From an uncultured Erysipelotrichaceae bacterium (GTDB lineage: Bacteria > Bacillota_I > Bacilli_A > RF39 > UBA660): a stretch of 6,026 nucleotides of DNA. Shown in pieces: positions 1-4,954 of the stretch. Location: contig CADCRC010000108.1 of assembly GCA_902803795.1 (NCBI GenBank), positions 1 through 6,026 of the forward strand, read 5' to 3'. The translations under genes and the position numbers were made by a program. Each line of letters starts with the position of its first letter. The first letter of the stretch is position 1. The notes below the pieces were generated by a model that was given only the letters and a program-made list of their open reading frames with translations, ran no database searches and was not told where the DNA came from.

Positions 1-69
1 ATAAGTAGAATTTGCAGTTAATCTTGCATAATAACCATAATTTTGAAAATCCGTTTCAAAATTCTGAAC
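1..69 (-). pseudogene. In-frame continuation of the glycosyltransferase past the TGA
   Basis: After the TGA at 70-72 the same frame stays open for 23 codons to the window edge. It reads VQNFETDFQNYGYYARL followed by TANSTY. From knowledge of WsaF-like GT4 enzymes, this matches the conserved stretch that follows the first part of module 2 (aromatic or Leu, V-Q-x-F/Y-E, then F, G, and A-x-x-T-Y). The TGA occupies a position where relatives carry Trp, Leu or Phe, and a single base change from TGG or TTA would produce it. The stretch is therefore the rest of the same gene, either dead coding sequence behind a nonsense mutation, readthrough product, or normal sequence if the TGA is a base error. 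No start codon with a ribosome binding site is visible for independent translation. Confidence 0.75.
39..63 (-). repeat. Perfect 10-bp inverted repeat just after the in-frame TGA
   Basis: On the coding strand the arm AATTTTGAAA (63-54) is followed by a five-base loop CGGAT (53-49) and the exact complementary arm TTTCAAAATT (48-39). The stem begins six bases after the TGA. It lies inside the codons for NFETDFQN. The stem is almost all A-U, so it would be only moderately stable, and no run of T follows as in an intrinsic terminator. It may be a by-product of A+T-rich codons for conserved residues. Confidence 0.6.
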
Positions 70-1509
70 TCAATATAATTTATTTCTTGCACTAGGATAT
101 TCTTTAACAAACTGAACTGTTGACCACAATGTAGCAACCATTATATCAAAATGAATTAAATATTGTGTATTATATTTTTTTAAAACTCTAACTTTCCCCC
201 ATCTTGTTTCAAAATCATCACAACTATTATCCATATTAATTACAGTAACATCATAACCCGATCTTTTTAAAATATCAATATGCTTCATAATTACATTTAC
301 ACCACCACTAATGTTAGTAGTTGGTAAAACAAAAGCAATATTACTATTTAATTTACTCTTTATAAACTTAGACAATCCATGACCAGTATAAGTAGTAATA
401 TTATTTTTTATCACTCTATTATATGCAGATGTAGCTATTTTATTTCTATAATTCTTATCTTCAATTAATTTAGACAATTTCACTTCCCACTCTTTTTCAT
501 TAGAACACAAAATTCCATCAACACCATCATTTATTTGTTCAGCAAAAGCTCCTACATTACTCGCTACAGTGACTACTTTAACAAGTGCAGCTTCTAACCA
601 CTTATTTTCAGATTTTGCTTCATTAAATACACTATCTTCAAGTGGAGCTAAATTTATATCAATTTCAGAAATGATTTTAGGTAACTCTTGCCATGAAAGA
701 AAAGGCTTAATATTAATTTTATCTTTAAACTCTTTTAAACTATCAGGAACAGTTATCTCTCCAACTAATACAAGCTTTAAATTATCATATTTTTTTAATA
801 ATTTAATTAAAATAGGCAATATAAGTTCAACATCAGGATTATGAGTAATACTACCAGATAAATATCCAATTATAACCTCATCATGCTCTTTTTTTTCAGA
901 TAATGCTCTATTTGACAACATAGCCATTTCTTCACTTGCAACATTCCTATTTACATATACTTCTTTAACATAATATAATAATTCATCAGAAAGTCTAGAT
1001 GTAGTAGTAATAGCATAATCACACATTTTTAATGTTTTCTGCATTCTCTCAACACCATTATCATATAATTCTCTTTCAGCTTTATTCATTGTATCTAAAT
1101 ACTTAATAGTATTAGTATATTTTTTATCAATAACCAAATCATCTATATCAAAAAAAACTTTTTTATTTTCACTTTTAGCTATATTAATAAATTCTTCAAC
1201 AACAGGTGTAATAGGACATCTAAAAAAAATAAAAGCTCTAAAATACTTTAATTTATCTAATGTTAAATTTTCATAATTTATTTTTTGAGCAGAAAGTCCA
1301 CTTGCATTTAACTGTTCAACTTGATGATCAACTCTATACCTTTGAGGATGAGGTAAACTACAACCATTAATAATTAAAACATCAGCACATATATTTTTAT
1401 ATTTATAATTATATGCTTTAATATTAATATAATTTTTTGTCTTTCTAATAGTACTACCTATTCCTTCATTTTTTAAAGTTTTAAATGTTTTAGAAACTAA
1501 ATTAGCCAT
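70..1509 (-). CDS. Bimodular GT-B glycosyltransferase, stopped by TGA in its second module
   Basis: This is probably a cytoplasmic, membrane-associated enzyme that adds sugars to a surface glycan. As read it has 479 residues. Module 1 (about residues 40-385) is a GT-B fold: an N-terminal half with RYRVDHQVEQL (57-67) and DIDDLVID (121-128), then a C-terminal half with GYLSGS (215-220), and a nucleotide-sugar-site-like region containing SENKWLEAA (300-308) and VASNVGAF (315-322). Module 2 starts near residue 390 (IAFVLPTTNISGGVNVIMKH) and resembles the N-terminal domain of WsaF-like rhamnosyltransferases. It is cut at residue 479 by TGA, although the frame goes on beyond. The ATG at 1509 has an excellent GAGGTG site (1515-1520) five bases upstream, and the upstream gene ends 16 bases before it. 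Family motifs are recalled from knowledge. The sugar, linkage and acceptor are unknown. If the stop is real, module 1 remains intact and module 2 is lost. Confidence 0.85.
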   Translation of the reverse strand: MANLVSKTFKTLKNEGIGSTIRKTKNYINIKAYNYKYKNICADVLIINGCSLPHPQRYRVDHQVEQLNASGLSAQKINYENLTLDKLKYFRAFIFFRCPITPVVEEFINIAKSENKKVFFDIDDLVIDKKYTNTIKYLDTMNKAERELYDNGVERMQKTLKMCDYAITTTSRLSDELLYYVKEVYVNRNVASEEMAMLSNRALSEKKEHDEVIIGYLSGSITHNPDVELILPILIKLLKKYDNLKLVLVGEITVPDSLKEFKDKINIKPFLSWQELPKIISEIDINLAPLEDSVFNEAKSENKWLEAALVKVVTVASNVGAFAEQINDGVDGILCSNEKEWEVKLSKLIEDKNYRNKIATSAYNRVIKNNITTYTGHGLSKFIKSKLNSNIAFVLPTTNISGGVNVIMKHIDILKRSGYDVTVINMDNSCDDFETRWGKVRVLKKYNTQYLIHFDIMVATLWSTVQFVKEYPSARNKLY

Positions 1510-1514
1510 AATAT

Positions 1515-1520
1515 CACCTC
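1515..1520 (-). promoter_or_regulatory. Ribosome binding site of the bimodular glycosyltransferase
   Basis: The coding strand reads GAGGTG, extended to GAGGTGAT, five bases before the ATG at 1509. This is a near-ideal match to the 16S rRNA 3' end and fixes the start. It sits in the 16-base gap after the upstream gene's TAA, so translation is probably re-initiated on the same mRNA. Confidence 0.8.
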
Positions 1521-1525
1521 AACAA

Positions 1526-2395
1526 TTAATAATATTTATCAACTTTTCCTTTAATTTTTAATTTATAATCTTTTATTCCTTTAATAATTGCTCTAAGTTC
1601 TCTCACTTTTTCAATAAAAGACTTATTCTCATAAAATAATATACCAAATATCAACTGCTTTTTCTTAACTAATATTTCACAAAAAATTTTAAATTTAGGA
1701 TATTCTACATACATATCTCTAATATATAAATAATTTCTAGTCTGATAATACCTTCTCATCGCAGAATGATTAGTAATCAAAATATCTTTATTAATAAATC
1801 TTCTATAAAATATATCACCTAAATTATGTTCTATTTCAATATAATTTAACTGCATTATTTTATAATTATGAACACCTAAATTAAGACAATACTCTATATC
1901 AACACCATCAATAAATAACCAATCTTTAAATCCACCAATTTCTTCATGAATATCTAAATTAATAATATTACCAGAAGTCATAGTATCTAAAGGATAAGTT
2001 ATATTTTCTTTAGGTTTATCTTCTCTTAATTTTGTACAATGCCAAGGTGTAATAATACCAATATCTGACATATCATTCTTTAAAATAACCTTTTTCATTT
2101 CATCAATAACATTCTCATTAATATAAGTATCTTGATCCATAGTAAGTAACCATTTATAACCTAATTTTCTAACTTCTTCAGAAACATAATTATGAGGTCT
2201 AGATATACCTTGATTCTCATTATTATAAACATAAACAATCTTTTTAGATTTAGGTATTCTCTTAGAATTATCTCTCTCAGAATTATCCATAACATACAAT
2301 ATATCAACATCATCTAAATATGAATAAATATTACTAATATCATCATCACATGGATTATATAATATTACTGATCCCGCTAACTTAATTTTCTGCAT
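1526..2395 (-). CDS. GT2 glycosyltransferase, RfbF/rhamnosyltransferase-like
   Basis: A 289-residue GT-A fold enzyme that transfers a sugar, plausibly rhamnose, from a nucleotide sugar to a growing lipid-linked glycan in the cytoplasm. Motifs in order are VILYNP (10-15), DNS (37-39), NQGISRPHN (61-69, the NxGxxxAxN-type loop), MDQDT (86-90, the metal-binding DQD typical of the RfbF-like subfamily), TSGN (140-143), GGF (154-156), FIDGVDIEYC (161-170) and H190 in EHNLG. This set is characteristic of dTDP-rhamnosyltransferase-like GT2 proteins, and the length fits the family. The Lys-rich basic C-terminus (about 245-289) may bind the membrane. The ATG overlaps the permease stop by one base (TAATG), with GAGGAG five bases upstream inside the permease's last codons, so the two are translationally coupled. 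The rhamnose donor is inferred from the family; other deoxysugars remain possible. Confidence 0.9.
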   Translation of the reverse strand: MQKIKLAGSVILYNPCDDDISNIYSYLDDVDILYVMDNSERDNSKRIPKSKKIVYVYNNENQGISRPHNYVSEEVRKLGYKWLLTMDQDTYINENVIDEMKKVILKNDMSDIGIITPWHCTKLREDKPKENITYPLDTMTSGNIINLDIHEEIGGFKDWLFIDGVDIEYCLNLGVHNYKIMQLNYIEIEHNLGDIFYRRFINKDILITNHSAMRRYYQTRNYLYIRDMYVEYPKFKIFCEILVKKKQLIFGILFYENKSFIEKVRELRAIIKGIKDYKLKIKGKVDKYY

Positions 2396-3162
2396 TATAA
2401 CTCCTCAGCAAATCCTTTTTCTAACTTATTAAATACTTTAATTGCTATAAATAATAATACTATACTAAATAAAAATACTATTCCTAACATAATTAAATTA
2501 GGACTTTGTTTATAAAAAAAGATATCTTTATAACTCTCAATAATAGTTGCCATAGGGTTTAATCTAAGTATTTTTTGTACCCATACAGGAAAAGTATCAA
2601 TAGAATATAATATTGGTGTAGCATAAAACAACATCTGAATAAAAAAATTAATAATATATTCCAAATCTCTTACATAAACATCAATTGCACCAGTAATTAA
2701 AATTATACCTAATTGTAGTATAAACTGAATAACGAAAATAATAGGTAAATACAAAATATTTAAACTATAACCAATTCCACTAAAAAACAAAAATATTCCT
2801 ATAATTATACATGATATCAAAAAATTAATTAATCCACTTATATCAATAGCCAAAGGAAGAATAACTCTAGGAAAATATACTTTTTTTAATATACCCCCAT
2901 TAGCAAGAAACGTGCTTGTACCTTGAGATATAGTATTTGTAAACCAAGCCCAAGGTAATTGTCCAATTACTATAAAAGTAACATAATGTTCTTGAGAATT
3001 TCTCAATATAAAAGGAAAAACAATAGCATAAACTAATGTAGTTAAAAGTGGATTAACAAATGACCACAAAACGCCTAAAAAAGAGCCTTTATATTTACCT
3101 CTAATTTCTTTTTTCACACTTGTCTTTAATAATTCTCTATAATTATAAATATCATTAATCAT
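2395..3162 (-). CDS. ABC-2 polysaccharide exporter permease (Wzm/TagG/RgpC type)
   Basis: The membrane half of an ABC exporter that moves a lipid-linked polysaccharide or teichoic-acid-like polymer across the membrane, working with the ATPase encoded just upstream. From the ATG it has 255 residues, the usual size. An amphipathic N-terminus (YNYRELLKTSVKKEIRGKYK) leads into GSFLGVLWSFVNPL (26-39), then several hydrophobic spans, I judge six. Conserved family stretches include the GGILKKVYFPR segment, VYVRDLEYI, FYATPILYS, NPMATIIESYKD and the terminal FAEEL. The start is debatable: a GTG at 3171 would add three residues and overlap the ATPase gene by eight bases. The AAGGTG site at 3173-3178 is one base from that GTG but ten from the ATG, so I prefer the ATG. 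It begins one base after the ATPase stop. Confidence 0.92.
   Translation of the reverse strand: MINDIYNYRELLKTSVKKEIRGKYKGSFLGVLWSFVNPLLTTLVYAIVFPFILRNSQEHYVTFIVIGQLPWAWFTNTISQGTSTFLANGGILKKVYFPRVILPLAIDISGLINFLISCIIIGIFLFFSGIGYSLNILYLPIIFVIQFILQLGIILITGAIDVYVRDLEYIINFFIQMLFYATPILYSIDTFPVWVQKILRLNPMATIIESYKDIFFYKQSPNLIMLGIVFLFSIVLLFIAIKVFNKLEKGFAEEL
2401..2406 (-). promoter_or_regulatory. Ribosome binding site of the RfbF-like GT2, inside the permease gene
   Basis: GAGGAG on the coding strand lies five bases before the ATG at 2395. The same six bases are the two Glu codons of the permease's conserved FAEEL terminus, so one stretch serves both as coding sequence and as ribosome binding site. 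Confidence 0.8.
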
Positions 3163-3163
3163 T

Positions 3164-3913
3164 TTATCCACACACCTTCATATAGTCCTCAACAACTTTA
3201 GATGTTTCTCCATCCTCACGAATCACACCATCATAAATCCATACAGCTCTATCACAAAGTTTTTTAACTTGTCCTAAACTATGACTAACAATAACAATTG
3301 TTTTTTTAGATTTTTTTAACTCTTGAAGCATTTCATAACATTTATCTTGAAAATGTTGATCACCTACAGCTAAAATTTCATCAATTAAAAGTATATCTGC
3401 ATCAACATTTATAGCAACACTAAAAGCAAGTCGCATATACATACCACTCGAATATGTTCTTACAGGTGCTTCAACAAACTCACCTAATTCAGAAAAGTCA
3501 ATTATCTTTTGTAATCTTTCATCTATTTGTTCTTTAGTTAAACCAAAAATAGAAGCATTAAAATAAATATTTTCCCTACCAGTAAAATCAGGATGAAAAC
3601 CAGCACCAAGTTCAAGTAAAGAAGTAAGTTTACCATTAATCATAATACATCCTTTATTTGGATATATAATCTTAGTCATTAATTTTAATAAAGTAGATTT
3701 TCCACTTCCATTAACCCCAATTAAAGCAACAGTTTCTCCTTTTTTAATAGTTAAATTAATATTTTTTAAAACATCATGATAACCAACCCTAGTTTTATTC
3801 CAAAATACCAATCTTTCTTTTAAAGTAAATGGTTTATCATAAACTAATTTAAATTTTTTACTCACATCTTTAACTACTATCGCATTATCACTATCAACTT
3901 TTCTCTTTTTCAT
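3164..3913 (-). CDS. ABC exporter ATPase for surface polysaccharide (Wzt/TagH/RgpD type)
   Basis: The nucleotide-binding subunit that powers export of the lipid-linked glycan by the adjacent permease, at the inner face of the membrane. It has 249 residues and all ABC motifs: Walker A GVNGSGKST (66-74), the family-specific LLELGAGFHPDFTGREN at the Q-loop region (99-115), signature YSSGM (154-158), Walker B ILLIDE (174-179), D-loop AVGD (182-185) and the switch His in SHS (H211). The N-terminal SKKFKLVYDKPFTLKERL is typical of polysaccharide exporters. The protein ends soon after the ABC domain, so it lacks the C-terminal carbohydrate-binding domain of O9a-type Wzt and the long tail of Bacillus TagH. 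The ATG has GAGGAGG (3924-3930) ten bases upstream. An extended -10 promoter lies in front, so this may be the first gene of a sub-operon. Confidence 0.95.
   Translation of the reverse strand: MKKRKVDSDNAIVVKDVSKKFKLVYDKPFTLKERLVFWNKTRVGYHDVLKNINLTIKKGETVALIGVNGSGKSTLLKLMTKIIYPNKGCIMINGKLTSLLELGAGFHPDFTGRENIYFNASIFGLTKEQIDERLQKIIDFSELGEFVEAPVRTYSSGMYMRLAFSVAINVDADILLIDEILAVGDQHFQDKCYEMLQELKKSKKTIVIVSHSLGQVKKLCDRAVWIYDGVIREDGETSKVVEDYMKVCG
3173..3178 (-). promoter_or_regulatory. Ribosome binding site that decides the permease start
   Basis: AAGGTG on the coding strand lies within the last codons of the ATPase gene. It is ten bases from the ATG at 3162 and only one base from the GTG at 3171, which is too close for initiation. 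It therefore favours the ATG. Confidence 0.5.
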
Positions 3914-3923
3914 TAATAAAAAG

Positions 3924-3930
3924 CCTCCTC
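3924..3930 (-). promoter_or_regulatory. Ribosome binding site of the ATPase gene
   Basis: GAGGAGG on the coding strand, ten bases before the ATG at 3913. The match to the anti-Shine-Dalgarno sequence is strong and the spacing is slightly long. No other start codon lies closer in frame. Confidence 0.75.
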
Positions 3931-3943
3931 AATTCATTAGTTT

Positions 3944-3952
3944 ATTATATCA
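3944..3952 (-). promoter_or_regulatory. Extended -10 promoter before the exporter genes
   Basis: In the 67-base gap between the coiled-coil GT2 and the ATPase gene, the coding strand carries TGATATAAT, a perfect extended -10 element (TGnTATAAT). The hexamer 17 bases upstream (TATATA) is a poor -35 match, which extended -10 promoters tolerate. The start of transcription would be near 3937, giving a leader of roughly two dozen bases with the GAGGAGG site. In DNA this A+T-rich, TATAAT also arises by chance, but the TG dinucleotide and the position in the only sizeable gap support it. Confidence 0.5.
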
Positions 3953-3980
3953 TATTATTAAAAAGATATATAGGTCTAAA

Positions 3981-4928
3981 TTAATGCTTAAAAAAATTAA
4001 ATAAATTATTAATAATTTTAAATCTTTTACTATTTATAACACCATAATACTTTGTCTCTACTTCATTAACTTTATTATCCAATTCTTTATTAAATTCCTC
4101 CAATTTATTATAATCTTGTCCTAATTTATAGTATTCTTGTCTTAATTTATAGTATTTATCCAAAGTATCTAACATCATACCCTCAGAATTATACAACAAC
4201 CATTCCTTTAATAATCTACTTTGATTTATATTTAAATTATAATCTTTTAATAACATCATTTTAATAGTTTCAATTAATTTTTCAGGTTTATTAGATATAC
4301 TATCTTCTTGCCTATATAAATCAACCAATACTTCATTAGTAAAAGAAACTTTAATATTAGGAACAATTCTAAGTAACAAATCATAATCTTGCCATCTAGG
4401 TATATTATCATCAAACATATTTTTATCTAATATCTCTTTTTTTATAAATATAGCTTGAGTACTAATAAAATTACCTTTACATAATTCATCAACAATCTTT
4501 CCACTTAATATTAATTTATTAATATCATTATCTGGCTTATCAACAAATATATCATTTTCATAAATTCTTACTTTACAAAAATCCATATCAGAATTATTAC
4601 TTTTCAAATTATTATATTGTCTTTCTATTTTTTTAATATCATATATATCATCAGAGTCATTGAAAGTAATATACTTACCCTTAGAATGCTTTATACCATA
4701 ATTTCTAGCATAATTAGCACCTTTATTTTTTTTAAGTTTATAATATTTTACTCTTTTATCTTTAATCTTTTCAACAACATGCATAGTATTATCATTTGAA
4801 GCATCATCTACAACTATTATTTCAATATTCTTATAAGTTTGTTTTAATACACTTTTAATTGATTTAGCAATTAACTTTTCTCTATTATATGTAGGAATTA
4901 TAACAGATACTTTATCATCATTATTCAT
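3981..4928 (-). CDS. GT2 glycosyltransferase with C-terminal coiled coil
   Basis: A 315-residue enzyme likely to act at the cytoplasmic membrane face in building the exported glycan. The GT-A domain shows SVIIPTYNR (8-16), VVDDAS (39-44), GANYARNYGI (70-79), the metal-binding NDSDD (90-94) and RWQDYDLLLR (178-187), which probably contains the catalytic-base region. From about 259 the protein becomes a heptad-repeat coiled coil: Tyr/Asn/Val at 259, 266, 273, 280, 287, 294 and Leu/Val at 262, 269, 276, 283, 290, 297. It ends in INSKRFKIINNLFNFFKH, a basic-hydrophobic tail of the 'nSxxwri' type seen at the ends of many polysaccharide glycosyltransferases. The coiled coil may drive oligomerisation or docking to partners. 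GAGG (4937-4940) lies eight bases before the ATG, and the acyltransferase gene ends 26 bases upstream. Sugar and acceptor cannot be told. Confidence 0.88.
   Translation of the reverse strand: MNNDDKVSVIIPTYNREKLIAKSIKSVLKQTYKNIEIIVVDDASNDNTMHVVEKIKDKRVKYYKLKKNKGANYARNYGIKHSKGKYITFNDSDDIYDIKKIERQYNNLKSNNSDMDFCKVRIYENDIFVDKPDNDINKLILSGKIVDELCKGNFISTQAIFIKKEILDKNMFDDNIPRWQDYDLLLRIVPNIKVSFTNEVLVDLYRQEDSISNKPEKLIETIKMMLLKDYNLNINQSRLLKEWLLYNSEGMMLDTLDKYYKLRQEYYKLGQDYNKLEEFNKELDNKVNEVETKYYGVINSKRFKIINNLFNFFKH
4089..4151 (-). repeat. Three tandem 21-bp units encoding coiled-coil heptads
   Basis: Three adjoining 21-base units each encode one heptad: YKLRQEY (4131-4151), YKLGQDY (4110-4130) and NKLEEFN (4089-4109). 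The first two agree at 18 of 21 bases, and the third is more diverged (about 13 of 21). Because each unit is exactly seven codons, gain or loss of a unit would keep the frame and lengthen or shorten the coiled coil by one heptad. Confidence 0.65.
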
Positions 4929-4936
4929 AAATAAAA

Positions 4937-4940
4937 CCTC
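4937..4940 (-). promoter_or_regulatory. Ribosome binding site of the coiled-coil GT2
   Basis: GAGG, preceded by GGAAA on the coding strand, stands eight bases before the ATG at 4928 in the 26-base gap after the acyltransferase stop. The gap shows no terminator hairpin, which fits co-transcription with the acyltransferase gene. Confidence 0.65.
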
Positions 4941-4954
4941 TTTCCAAAAACAAT

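Noticed and set aside
70..72. Organism-wide UGA-to-Trp genetic code (Mycoplasma-like)
   Set aside because: At this A+T content such organisms use TGA for most Trp codons. Here 18 Trp codons are TGG and only this one TGA is in frame, so the standard code fits far better, although six genes are a small sample.
39..72. Selenocysteine UGA with a SECIS element
   Set aside because: The hairpin spacing is permissive, but this glycosyltransferase position is not a redox Cys in the family as I know it, and the stem is weak.
569..844. Plus-strand open frame of 91 codons
   Set aside because: It lies wholly antisense to module 1 of the glycosyltransferase, which has clear family motifs, and its product has no recognisable features.
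3953..3983. Intrinsic terminator after the coiled-coil GT2
   Set aside because: Only a three-base AGA/TCT pairing precedes the T run on the coding strand; there is no G+C-rich stem.
4617..4799. Plus-strand open frame of 60 codons
   Set aside because: It is antisense to the GT-A core of the coiled-coil GT2, and its Ile/Phe-rich product is what reversed A+T-rich codons give.
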